Origin: Pseudooceanicola marinus
GTDB taxonomy: Bacteria; Pseudomonadota; Alphaproteobacteria; Rhodobacterales; Rhodobacteraceae
Direction of reading: 5' to 3'
Assembly (NCBI RefSeq): GCF_002786295.1
Contig: NZ_PGTC01000016.1
Location: forward strand, 2,501 to 66,500
DNA: 64,000 bases
Part shown: positions 23,193-30,803 of the stretch, in pieces
Numbering within the stretch: the stretch's first letter is position 1
Layout of the letters: the number at the start of each line of letters is the position of its first letter
Made by a program: the position numbers and the translations under genes
The notes under the pieces: model-generated
Seen by the model: only the letters and a program-made list of their open reading frames with translations
Database searches by the model: none
Told to the model about the DNA's origin: nothing

Positions 23193-23360
23193 CAGGCCAC
23201 CCTCCCGCATGTTGTAAACTGATATAATCAATCTGGCCCTCTCATTTCCATCATTTTCATAATGGTTTGCCTGAAAAATTGCGGCTGAAGGCGGTAATCA
23301 TTGATACCTATTTACCCATAGGTTAAAGAGAGCCGAGATCGCTGCCGACGGAGGAGTAGG
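23193..23360. promoter_or_regulatory. Divergent promoter region, kinase/regulator versus pdxA2
   Basis: A 168-base AT-rich gap between divergent genes. It holds TTGTAAACTGATAT (from 23212) beside the kinase start, an imperfect inverted repeat CCAT...ATGG near 23250-23266, and TTGATA near 23302 that could be a -35 for the plus operon. No regulator site could be assigned with confidence. Confidence 0.4.
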
Positions 23361-24344
23361 ATGAGCGAAAAGATCGTGATCACCATGGGGGACCCCTCGG
23401 GCGTCGGCGCAGAGGTCACCCTGCGGGCGCTGGCTGATCGGGATGCCGCCCTGCGCGCCGAAACCCATGTCATCGGCGACCGAGACACGATGGAGCGGGC
23501 GGCGAAGGTGCTGGGTATCGACCTGCCGATCCTGGCGCCCGATGCCTCCGGAGACGGCATTCGCGTGGATCATGTTCCCGTGGAAGGGCTGCCGGGGGAA
23601 TTCGGCGTGCTGTCGCCTGCCTGCGGCGAGGCCTCCTTCCGCTATATCGAACGGGCCGTGCAGCGCGCTCTGGGCGGCGAGGCGGCCTGTATCGTCACCG
23701 CACCGATCAACAAGGAGGCGCTGAATGCCGCCGGGCACCATTACGACGGGCACACGGGGATGCTGGCGCATCTGACCGGCTCGGCCTCGTCCTGGATGCT
23801 GCTGTCGTCGGAGCGCCTGAGCGTCGTGCATGTCTCGACCCATGTGGCGCTGCGCGATGCGATCACCCGCGCCACCACCGCGCGGGTGCTGGAGACCATC
23901 CGTACCGGGCATAGGCACCTGATCCGCATGGGCAATCCCGCGCCGCGCATCGCCGTGGCGGGCATCAATCCCCATTGCGGCGAAAACGGTCTTTTCGGCA
24001 CCGAGGATGACGATCAGGTCGCCCCCGCCGTCGCCGCGGCCCAGGCCGAAGGCATCGACGTGCAGGGCCCGATTTCCGCCGATACCGTCTATCACCGTGC
24101 CTACCAGGGTGCCTTCGACCTGGTGATCGCCCAGTACCACGACCAGGGCCATATCCCGATCAAGCTGGTGGCCTTCGACACCGCCGTGAACGTCTCTCTC
24201 GGCCTGCCCATCGACCGTTGCTCGGTCGACCATGGCACGGCCTTCGACATCGCCGGCACCGGCCGCGCGAACCATGCCAACATGCTCTGTGCGCTGGACT
24301 ATGCCGCCCGCATGGCCGCTGCGAAAAAGGAGGCCGCCGCATGA
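23361..24344 (+). CDS. pdxA2: 4-hydroxythreonine-4-phosphate dehydrogenase homologue (PdxA2 type)
   Basis: 327 residues with the PdxA fold: N-terminal [13 protein letters not shown], the TAPINKEAL segment, and metal-binding His residues in the [17 protein letters not shown] and [11 protein letters not shown] regions. Context separates it from vitamin B6 biosynthesis: it lies opposite a DUF1537 kinase gene, the pairing known for catabolic PdxA2 enzymes that oxidise and decarboxylate a C4 acid-sugar 4-phosphate to DHAP and CO2. GGAGGAG precedes the ATG. Its stop overlaps the next gene's start (ATGA), indicating coupling with the DapA-family gene. Confidence 0.9.
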   Translation: MSEKIVITMGDPSGVGAEVTLRALADRDAALRAETHVIGDRDTMERAAKVLGIDLPILAPDASGDGIRVDHVPVEGLPGEFGVLSPACGEASFRYIERAVQRALGGEAACIVTAPINKEALNAAGHHYDGHTGMLAHLTGSASSWMLLSSERLSVVHVSTHVALRDAITRATTARVLETIRTGHRHLIRMGNPAPRIAVAGINPHCGENGLFGTEDDDQVAPAVAAAQAEGIDVQGPISADTVYHRAYQGAFDLVIAQYHDQGHIPIKLVAFDTAVNVSLGLPIDRCSVDHGTAFDIAGTGRANHANMLCALDYAARMAAAKKEAAA

Positions 24345-25222
24345 GTGACAAGGAAGCCTTCGTCGCGCTCGTCACCTGTTTCCATGACGACGAGACGATC
24401 AACTATGGCGCCACTCGCGCCCAGGTGCGGCGCCAGGTGGCCGCCGGCAACAACATCATGTGCGCGGGCACCAACGGTGATTTCTCCGCCCTGACCTTCG
24501 ACGAAAAGGTGCGCCTGTGCGGTGAGGTGGTGGATGAGGTCGGCGGCAAAGCAAAGGTCATCGTCAACGCTGGCATGCCCGCCACCTATGAGACCATCCT
24601 TCTGGCGAAGGAATTCGACCGGATCGGCGTCGACGGCATCGCCGTCATCACGCCCTTCTTCATCGCCTGCACCCAGGACGGGCTGATCCGGCACTTCACC
24701 ACCGTCGCAGATGCGGTGCAAACGCCCGTCTACCTCTATGACATCCCGGCGCGCACCCAGAACCATATCGAGCCCGCCACGGCGCGAACCCTTGCCGCCC
24801 ATGGCAATATCGCGGGTATCAAGGATTCCGGCGGGGCTCAGGACACGCTGGAGGCCTATCTGGCCGTGGGCCGCGCCGTGCCCGGGTTCGACGTCTATTC
24901 CGGCCCCGACCACCTGGTGCACTGGGCGCTGACCAACGGCGCGAAGGGCTGCATTTCCGGCCTCGGGAACGTCATGCCCGAGGTGCTGGCGCGGATCGTC
25001 TCCTGCGTCAACGCGGGCGACGAGGCGGGCGCGGCCGAGGCGCAGAAGACCTTCGGCGATTTCCGCGTGGCGCTGTACAAGCTGGGCTATCCGCCCGCGC
25101 TGGTGAAGCGCGCGCTGTACCTGCGCGATCCATCGGTCGGCGCCTCGCGTCAGCCCGCGCTGCTGCCCGACCCGGAAACGGATCGCGCCATCGAAGAGGT
25201 GCTGGTGGCCTTCGACCTGTAA
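24341..25222 (+). CDS. DapA/N-acetylneuraminate lyase family aldolase
   Basis: 293 residues, a TIM-barrel class I lyase. The Schiff-base Lys is K161 in AGIKDSGG and the catalytic Tyr is Y133 in YLYDIP. The carboxylate-binding GTTGE loop of true DapA reads G-T-N-G-D here (43-47), as in non-DapA family members that cleave 2-keto-3-deoxy acids. Start: ATG at 24341, overlapping the pdxA2 stop; an earlier open frame covers pdxA2 in another frame and is not used. Probably cleaves, dehydrates or condenses a keto acid upstream of the kinase/PdxA2 steps; the substrate is unknown. Confidence 0.9.
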   Translation: MSDKEAFVALVTCFHDDETINYGATRAQVRRQVAAGNNIMCAGTNGDFSALTFDEKVRLCGEVVDEVGGKAKVIVNAGMPATYETILLAKEFDRIGVDGIAVITPFFIACTQDGLIRHFTTVADAVQTPVYLYDIPARTQNHIEPATARTLAAHGNIAGIKDSGGAQDTLEAYLAVGRAVPGFDVYSGPDHLVHWALTNGAKGCISGLGNVMPEVLARIVSCVNAGDEAGAAEAQKTFGDFRVALYKLGYPPALVKRALYLRDPSVGASRQPALLPDPETDRAIEEVLVAFDL

Positions 25223-25241
25223 GCACCATCCCCGCCACAGC

Positions 25242-25276
25242 AAAACGCCCCGGTGCCTGCGCGCCGGGGCGTTTTT
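25242..25276 (+). terminator. Strong terminator after the DapA-family gene
   Basis: AAAACGCCCCGG and CCGGGGCGTTTT form a perfect 12-bp stem ending in a T run. It ends the pdxA2-lyase operon and, read the other way, also closes the convergent aldehyde dehydrogenase gene. Confidence 0.93.
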
Positions 25277-25294
25277 GGTCTCTCGCGGTGGCGA

Positions 25295-26791
25295 TCAGCC
25301 CTCCAGCGTGTCGGCGCAGACGTATTTCAGCTCGGTAAAGGCCTCCATCCCGTGGCGGGAGCCTTCGCGGCCCAGCCCCGATTGCTTCACCCCGCCGAAG
25401 GGGATCGGCGCGCCGGTAATCGAGGTGCGGTTCACGGCCACCATCCCGGCCTGAAGGCCGCGCGTCAGGCGGGAAATGCGCCCCGGATCGCGGGTGTGCA
25501 GGTAGGCCACCAGCCCGTAGTCGCTGTCATTGGCGCGCGCCAGCGCCTCGACCTCGGTATCGAAGGGCAGGATGGCGGCGACGGGGCCGAAGGTTTCCTC
25601 GCTCAGGATCTGTGCGCCCTCGGGCACGTCGACCAGCACCGTGGGTTGGTAGAACAGCGGCCCCTGCGGATCGCGCGCGCCGCCGGTCAGCAGGCGGGCG
25701 CCGCGCGCCAGGGCGTCGGCCACCTGTTCTTCCTGCTTGGCCACGGCGCCTTCGTTGATCAGCGGGCCGATGTCCGGGTCCTCGTGGCCGGGGCCGGTGG
25801 TCAGCCGCGCGGTGGCTTCGGCGAATCGGGCGCAGAAGGCGTCGTAGATCGGACGTTCCACGTAGATGCGGTTGGCGGCCAGGCAGTCCTGCCCGGAGGT
25901 GGCGAATTTCGCGTCCACCATTTTCGGGATCACCTGGTCAAGATCGGTGTCGGCAAAGACCAGCGCGGGCGCATGGCCGCCCAGTTCCATCACCAGACGT
26001 TTCACCGTGTCGGCAGAGCGGCGGTAAAGGAGCTTGCCCACCCGGGTCGAGCCGGTGAAGGAGATGGCGCGCACGCGGGCGTCCTCCAGCCAGGGCTCGG
26101 TCACCTCTTCGGGCTGGCCGGTGACGACGTTGAAGACCCCGGCGGGCAGGCCCGCGCGTTCCGCCAGCTCGGCCAGGGCCAGGGCGGAGTAGGGGGTTTC
26201 GTGGCTGGGGTGCGCGACAACGGTGCAGCCGGCGGCCAGGGCAGCGGCGGCCTTGCGGGTCAGCATGGCGGAGGGGAAGTTCCACGGCGTGATAAGGGCG
26301 GCGACGCCCAGCGGTTCGCGAGTGACCTTCATCTCGGTGCCCGGCAGATGCGGCGTGACGCCTTCCACGTCGGGGCGGCGGGCGGCCTCGGCGTAGTATT
26401 CGACGAAACCGGCCCCATAGCGGATCTCGCCGCGCGCCTCGGACAGGGGTTTGCCCTGTTCCATGACCATGATCAGGGCCAGGTCCTCGGCGTTCTCGGT
26501 GATCAGGTCGTACCAGCGGCGCAGGATCGTGGCGCGTTCCTGCGGCAACAGGGCGGCCCAGGCGGGGAAGGCGCGGTCGGCGGCATCCACCGCTGCGGCG
26601 CTTTCGGCAGCCGAGAGGGCGGCCACTTCGCCCAGACGGGCGCCGGTGGCCGGATCGCTGACCGCGAAGCTGGCGCCGCGGTCCCCGGACAGCCAGCGCC
26701 CATCGATGTAGGAAAAACCGCGCATCAGCCGCGGGTCGGCCAGGCGCGATTGCAGCGGGGCGAAATAGGGGGCGTGGCGGGTGTCGGGCAT
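25295..26791 (-). CDS. NAD(P)-dependent aldehyde dehydrogenase, succinate-semialdehyde dehydrogenase type
   Basis: 498 residues of the ALDH superfamily. The catalytic residues are E269 in MELGGHAPALVF and C303 in GQDCLAANR; the cofactor loop ISFTGSTRVG and the substrate anchor segment ITPWNFPSAM are intact. The overall pattern (MVMEQGKPLSEARGE, C-terminal FGGVKQSGLGREGS) matches the GabD-like group that oxidises succinate or glutarate semialdehyde. An Lrp-type regulator is encoded just upstream on the same strand, with three palindromic sites in between, so it is probably controlled by that regulator. Exact aldehyde not determined. Confidence 0.93.
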   Translation of the reverse strand: MPDTRHAPYFAPLQSRLADPRLMRGFSYIDGRWLSGDRGASFAVSDPATGARLGEVAALSAAESAAAVDAADRAFPAWAALLPQERATILRRWYDLITENAEDLALIMVMEQGKPLSEARGEIRYGAGFVEYYAEAARRPDVEGVTPHLPGTEMKVTREPLGVAALITPWNFPSAMLTRKAAAALAAGCTVVAHPSHETPYSALALAELAERAGLPAGVFNVVTGQPEEVTEPWLEDARVRAISFTGSTRVGKLLYRRSADTVKRLVMELGGHAPALVFADTDLDQVIPKMVDAKFATSGQDCLAANRIYVERPIYDAFCARFAEATARLTTGPGHEDPDIGPLINEGAVAKQEEQVADALARGARLLTGGARDPQGPLFYQPTVLVDVPEGAQILSEETFGPVAAILPFDTEVEALARANDSDYGLVAYLHTRDPGRISRLTRGLQAGMVAVNRTSITGAPIPFGGVKQSGLGREGSRHGMEAFTELKYVCADTLEG

Positions 26792-26837
26792 GGGAACCTC
26801 CGGGGATGTCTGTCCCCATCAGGCTACGCCCTTCGCG

Positions 26838-26915
26838 CCAGAGGAACTCTCTGAACGCCTGCGCCGGCGGAGACGAACTCTCCCTTTGCGCGCGCTGCGC
26901 CAGAGGTTTCCTCTA
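26838..26915. promoter_or_regulatory. Three phased AGAG/CTCT palindromes, probable Lrp operator array
   Basis: Palindromes: AGAG-GAA-CTCT at 26840-26850, GGAGA-N5-TCTCC at 26869-26883, and AGAGG-TTT-CCTCT at 26902-26914. Centres are 31 and 32 bp apart, about three helical turns. The last overlaps the stop codon of the lrp-like gene; the first is about 50 bases from the aldehyde dehydrogenase start. Phased sites of this sort suit an Lrp octamer. Confidence 0.6.
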
Positions 26916-27386
26916 GGCCGGGTCGGGATCGGGCAGGCGCGCGACGTGGCTTTTCACCTGCTTGGTCACCACGTAGGTATAGTAGCGCGCCAGGCCGATG
27001 CCTGCCTCCAGCAGCCCGTCCATGAACCGCTGGTAGGCGTCGATGTCCCTTACCGCCACCAGCATCAGGTAATCGAAGCCGCCGCCAAGGGCCCAGCAGG
27101 CGGCGATTTCCTCGCGCCCCTCGGCCAGCTTCTCAAAAGCGGCGAAATCGGCGGCCTTGTGGCGTTCCAGCTCGACGGTGACGAAGACCTCGACCCCGGG
27201 CACCAGCATCTTCATGTCGATGTCGGCATGGTAGCCGCGAATGACGCCCGCCTCTTCCAGCCGCCGCAGCCGTTCCCAGGTGGGGGTGGGGGACAGGTTC
27301 ACCCGCTGCGCCAGGTCGGATTTGGAGATCCGCCCCTCGCGCGCCAAGACGCGCAGAATGGCGATGTCCCTCTGATCGAGTTTCAC
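26913..27386 (-). CDS. Lrp/AsnC family transcriptional regulator
   Basis: 157 residues: an N-terminal helix-turn-helix (DQRDIAILRVLAREGRISKS, recognition helix in LSPTPTWERLRRLEEAGVI) and a C-terminal RAM domain that binds small molecules such as amino acids. It starts at a GTG (27386) preceded by AAGGAG. It lies 121 bases upstream of the semialdehyde dehydrogenase gene and is divergent from the Rid-family gene. Both neighbours are plausible targets; the phased palindromes at 26838-26915 support the first. Confidence 0.93.
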   Translation of the reverse strand: MKLDQRDIAILRVLAREGRISKSDLAQRVNLSPTPTWERLRRLEEAGVIRGYHADIDMKMLVPGVEVFVTVELERHKAADFAAFEKLAEGREEIAACWALGGGFDYLMLVAVRDIDAYQRFMDGLLEAGIGLARYYTYVVTKQVKSHVARLPDPDPA

Positions 27387-27601
27387 GCAAGGACTCCTTG
27401 GGCGGTGGCGGTGGTTGCCTGCACCCTAGGGCTTTCGCGCGGCCGGGTCCACGGGCGCCGCCCGGGGGGCTCACTCTGCCGATTCCATCGACTGTTCCGC
27501 CGCGCCCATGGCCTTGTGCAGGTGCTTCTTCGCGCCCTTCCGGCCTGTCGCCACGCGTGCTAGCCCTGTCGCATCCCAGAGCAGAGCAGCCCGGAGCCGC
27601 C
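27387..27601. other. Intergenic region between lrp-like and Rid-family genes
   Basis: 215 bases of divergent upstream DNA. A 13-base palindrome, CAAGGA-C-TCCTTG, at 27387-27400 contains the ribosome binding site of the lrp-like gene and could be an autoregulatory site. No clear promoter elements were seen. Confidence 0.35.
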
Positions 27602-27985
27602 ATGAAACCCCTCTCCCCCGACAGCATTTCCGCCCCCTTCGGCAACTATTCCCACGGTATCGCCGCGGGTCCGGTGCTGGTGACCTCCGGCCAGCTGGCT
27701 CTTGGCGCTGACGGCGCGATCCCCGAGGACATCACCGAGCAGTCCCGGATGTGTTTCGACGCGGTTCTGGCGATCCTGGCCGAGGATGGGCTGGACGCCT
27801 CCGACGTGCTGCGTTTCTCGGCCTTCGTGACCAGACGCGAGGACATGAAGCCCTACATGGCCGTGCGCGACGAGGTCTGCGCCGGCCTGGCCGTCAAACC
27901 CGCCTCCACCCTGATGATCGTCTCGGGCTTCACCCGGCCGGAGTTCCTGGTGGAGGTCGAGGCCCTCGCCCTGCGCCGGGGCTGA
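27602..27985 (+). CDS. Rid family protein (YjgF/YER057c/UK114), Arg-lacking subgroup
   Basis: 127 residues with the chorismate-mutase-like Rid fold: GPVLVTSGQLALGADG near the N-terminus, the FDAVLAILAEDGLDASDVL helix region and the closing FLVEVEALAL. RidA enamine/imine deaminases need an Arg after P-A near the C-terminus; here the segment reads PASTLMIV, so this Arg is missing. That places it among Rid subgroups without proven imine deaminase activity. Start 27602 follows GGAGCC and gives the standard length. It is divergent from the Lrp-type gene. Confidence 0.88.
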   Translation: MKPLSPDSISAPFGNYSHGIAAGPVLVTSGQLALGADGAIPEDITEQSRMCFDAVLAILAEDGLDASDVLRFSAFVTRREDMKPYMAVRDEVCAGLAVKPASTLMIVSGFTRPEFLVEVEALALRRG

Positions 27986-27996
27986 GCCCACGTGCA

Positions 27997-28026
27997 AACG
28001 GCCGCGCCCCGGGGGGCACGGCCGTT
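27997..28026. terminator. Bidirectional terminator between convergent genes
   Basis: AACGGCCG at 27997-28004 pairs with CGGCCGTT at 28019-28026 around a C/G-rich inner stem. It lies between the Rid-family stop (27985) and the stop of the minus-strand NTF2-like gene (28047). Confidence 0.75.
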
Positions 28027-28046
28027 GCCGTTTCATGTCGCTCTGC

Positions 28047-28691
28047 TCACTCGGCCGGGCAGGTGTTGATCGGCGCGGCCTTCACGATGGGGAAACAGCT
28101 TTCCCATTCCTCGGTGCGAGCGGGCCAGGGGGTCAGCACCTCGGGGCTTTCGGCCAGTTGAAGCACGCCCAGGGCCTGCAGGTCCTTCACCCGGCCATCC
28201 AGGTATTCCTTGATGACGCTGATCTTGCCATCCGCCACATGGGCCACCCAGACGTCGTTCACCACCTGGCGCGAGCCGCGCTGGAAGGTGCGGAACTGCA
28301 GCTCGGCGGCGATGCGGCCGGTTTCGGTGTCGACGAAGAAGGCATCGGCGGGCAGGTAGATGCTGGTGTCCTTGGCCATGTCGCAGAAGGCCGCCAGGTC
28401 TTCCAGCATCGTGTCGCGCCCGGTGTAGGAGGTCGTGGGGTAGGAGAAGGCCACGTCCTCGGTCACCGTGGCTTCCATCAGCTCGGCGTTGCAGGCCGCC
28501 CAGGAGGAGGCAAGGTCGAGGATCAGCCCCTCCATCTCGGCGCGATCGGGGTCTTCGGACAGGGTGCCGGCATAGGTCACGCCGGGGCGCACCTCGGTGA
28601 CCTCGGCCAGGGCGGGCAGGGCGGCGAAGGCGGCGAAGGTGGTGAAGGCGGCAAGGGCGGCGCCGGTCGCGAGGGACGTCAGCTTGGTCAT
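28047..28691 (-). CDS. Secreted SnoaL/NTF2-like protein
   Basis: 214 residues. Residues 1-29 form a signal peptide ending in LPALA. The mature part resembles the NTF2-like/SnoaL fold: an alpha helix rich in acidic residues (DRAEMEGLILDLASSWAACN), a YTGRDTMLEDL segment and beta strands with VVNDVWVAHVADGKI. Several Cys residues are present in the mature part, consistent with disulfides in the periplasm. No catalytic role can be assigned. The gene stands alone between two terminator-like regions. Confidence 0.75.
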   Translation of the reverse strand: MTKLTSLATGAALAAFTTFAAFAALPALAEVTEVRPGVTYAGTLSEDPDRAEMEGLILDLASSWAACNAELMEATVTEDVAFSYPTTSYTGRDTMLEDLAAFCDMAKDTSIYLPADAFFVDTETGRIAAELQFRTFQRGSRQVVNDVWVAHVADGKISVIKEYLDGRVKDLQALGVLQLAESPEVLTPWPARTEEWESCFPIVKAAPINTCPAE

Positions 28692-28822
28692 GGTCTTTCC
28701 TCTCTGTTTTCACTTCCGTCGATTATCGAGCGACGGTTCGTAATACGACTATCGGAGGGCAGCTTTCCCGCCCGCGCAACGGGGAAGAGGGGATTTCGCG
28801 GCGCAGGCCCCTGCGCGCCGAC

Positions 28823-29647
28823 CTAGCTGCCAGCTTCGCAGGCAGTCGCCGCGATATTGGCCAGAAGGCAGCCGGTGGTGACCGGGCCCACCCCATCGGG
28901 CACATGTGTGACCGTCACATCGCGATCCGCCAGCGCGGCCAGGTCCACATCGCCGATCACCCCGTGGGCGCCGCGATTGATCGACACGTCCAGCACCACC
29001 GTCCCATCGGCCAGGTGATCCGGCCCGATCAGCCCGGCGCGCCCGGCGGCGGTGATGACGATCTCCGCGCCCCGGGTGTGGGCTGCCAGATCGCGGGTGT
29101 CCGCGTGGGTCAGGGTCACCGTGGCGCCCGCGTCCAGCAGAAGCTGTGCCAGGGGCCGGCCGACGATACGCGAGGCGCCCACCAGGACGACCTCCCGGCC
29201 GGTCAGTGGCCCGGCGATGTCTTCGGCGATCAGACGGCAAGCCCGCGCGGTGGCCGGTGCCCGGGCCGGGGCGCCAAGGGCCAGAAGGCCGGCGTTTTCC
29301 GGGTGCAGCCCGTCGATGTCCTTGGCAGCCCCCAGGGTGAGGGCCGCCTGCAGCGGATCCACGCCGGCGGGCAGGGGATAGAGGGTCGCCACGGCGTCCA
29401 GGGTGGCATCCGCGGCGAGGGTGGCCAGCCGGGGCAATACTTCGGCGGCCTGCGGATAGCTCTCCGTCTCTAGGTCGATCCCCGCCGCGACCGCGCTGTC
29501 GGCCAGGCGTGCGCCATAGGCCGCCATGCCCGCGTTGCTGCCGTCCAGCAGCACCCGGCAGCGCGGCGCCCGGCCCAGCTCCGCCACCCGGGCCTGCGTC
29601 TCCGCGTTCAGCCTTGCCGCCAGCGCCGTGCCGTTGAAGATCCGCAT
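28823..29647 (-). CDS. FolD-like methylenetetrahydrofolate dehydrogenase lacking cyclohydrolase residues
   Basis: 274 residues with the FolD fold and an intact dinucleotide motif (VVLVGASRIVGRPLA), KDIDGLHPEN, and the C-terminal VPDGVGPVT. In ordinary FolD the active site uses Tyr, Lys four residues later, and Gln of the QLPLP motif. Here Y44 is kept, but the Lys position is L48 and the QLPLP motif reads L-Y-P-L-P, with Leu (L89) at the Gln position. Loss of both predicts a dehydrogenase without cyclohydrolase activity, or a new substrate. The start at 29647 has GAGG eight bases upstream and lies 10 bases after the IclR stop, so the two are one operon. Confidence 0.85.
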   Translation of the reverse strand: MRIFNGTALAARLNAETQARVAELGRAPRCRVLLDGSNAGMAAYGARLADSAVAAGIDLETESYPQAAEVLPRLATLAADATLDAVATLYPLPAGVDPLQAALTLGAAKDIDGLHPENAGLLALGAPARAPATARACRLIAEDIAGPLTGREVVLVGASRIVGRPLAQLLLDAGATVTLTHADTRDLAAHTRGAEIVITAAGRAGLIGPDHLADGTVVLDVSINRGAHGVIGDVDLAALADRDVTVTHVPDGVGPVTTGCLLANIAATACEAGS

Positions 29648-29657
29648 CCCGCCCACC

Positions 29658-30422
29658 TCAGAAGGTCGAGCTGACATGGGCGGCGCAGCTTTTCAGCCGC
29701 GTGATGCTGTCGGCGCGCTGCTGCGCATCCAGCTGGCCCTGTTCGAAGATGATCGACACGGCGCCGATCACCGAATTCAGGCCGGGATCGAAGACCGGCA
29801 CGGCCAGCGAGCCCACGTCCGCCACATATTCGCTGTCGGTCTGGGCAAAACCCTGGGCGCGCACCTCGTGCAGGGCGTCGAGGAAGCGGGCGCGGTCGGT
29901 CTGGGTGCGGTCGGTGAAGGCGGCGAAATCCATGCCGTCCAGGATCTCGTCGCGCCGTGCCTCGTCGAGGAAGGCCAGGATCGCCCGCCCGGCGGCCGTG
30001 GGCGCCAGCGGTACCCGCGTCCCGATCGCCACGCGGTTCAGGGTGAACTGCGACGGCAGGAAGGTATGGGCCACGTAGACCGCATCGGTGTCGTCCAGCA
30101 TGGCGAAGCTGACCGACTGGCCGATCTCCTCCGCCGCCAGGCGCAGGATCGGCTGGATGATCTGGGCGATGCCGCGCCCCTCGATGAACCCCTGGCTGAG
30201 GCGCAGGACATGGGGCGTCACCTCGTACCGGCCGCGGTCGCTGGTCAGGTAGCCCAGCTGTTCCAGCGTGCGCACCAGCCGCCGGGTGACCGCGCGGTTC
30301 AGCCCGACCTTCTCCGCGATCTCCGAGATGGTGATCGAGCGATCCCGCGCGTCGAAGGCCAGCAGCACGTTCAGCCCCTTGGCGAAGGTCAGGGAGATTT
30401 CCTTGTCGTTTTCGTTCAGCAT
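29658..30422 (-). CDS. IclR family transcriptional regulator
   Basis: 254 residues: an N-terminal winged helix (FAKGLNVLLAFDARDRSITI, then GLNRAVTRRLVRTLEQLGYL) and a C-terminal effector-binding domain (GLNSVIGAVSII near the end). The ATG at 30422 gives the family's normal length; an upstream open frame to 30611 adds no homology. It is divergent from the creatininase operon and upstream of a folD-like gene. Two related TGTTCG-type motifs lie in the divergent region, placed so that the regulator could control both operons. Confidence 0.93.
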   Translation of the reverse strand: MLNENDKEISLTFAKGLNVLLAFDARDRSITISEIAEKVGLNRAVTRRLVRTLEQLGYLTSDRGRYEVTPHVLRLSQGFIEGRGIAQIIQPILRLAAEEIGQSVSFAMLDDTDAVYVAHTFLPSQFTLNRVAIGTRVPLAPTAAGRAILAFLDEARRDEILDGMDFAAFTDRTQTDRARFLDALHEVRAQGFAQTDSEYVADVGSLAVPVFDPGLNSVIGAVSIIFEQGQLDAQQRADSITRLKSCAAHVSSTF

Positions 30423-30803
30423 CGGGGTCCTTCGCAGGGCAGGCGTGGTCGGATCGGGCCGTATGCGGCCCTTGCGTCCGAGAGGGGCGGCAGGGCGCCA
30501 CCGTCCGCGATAGCGGTTTTTCCTGTTCGATAATAGAGCGAACTTCCCGGCGGCGCCCAAAAACAGGGCGTGTGCAAGTGCTGGTTCAGGGCAAAGGCAA
30601 CTGTCATACACATCAATTGAGGCGCCGATTTTACCGTGGAAGGCCTTGTTTATAGGCGTATAGCGCGACGCAGGCCAAGGCGCGCGCGCCCAGGTGCTGA
30701 TATTTTGCGCCTTGACCCACTGAGGGTATGCCGTAACGTATTCCGATCAAATGCTCGAATAACGAACAATTCAGGCCGGACGACAGAAAAGACAGCGCTG
30801 CCC
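30423..30803. promoter_or_regulatory. Divergent control region with two IclR-type candidate operators
   Basis: 381 bases without a gene. Motif 1, TGTTCGATAATAGAGC on the plus strand at 30524-30539, continues into CGAAC, giving GTTCG-N9-CGAAC. Motif 2, TGTTCGTTATTCGAGC on the minus strand, occupies 30753-30768. They match at 13 of 16 positions. Motif 1 overlaps TATTAT on the minus strand, a possible -10 for the iclR-folD operon. Motif 2 lies just after a possible plus-strand promoter, TTGACC (30712) with TAACGT 16 bases on (30734), and 36 bases before the creatininase start. Both positions suit repression. Confidence 0.55.
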
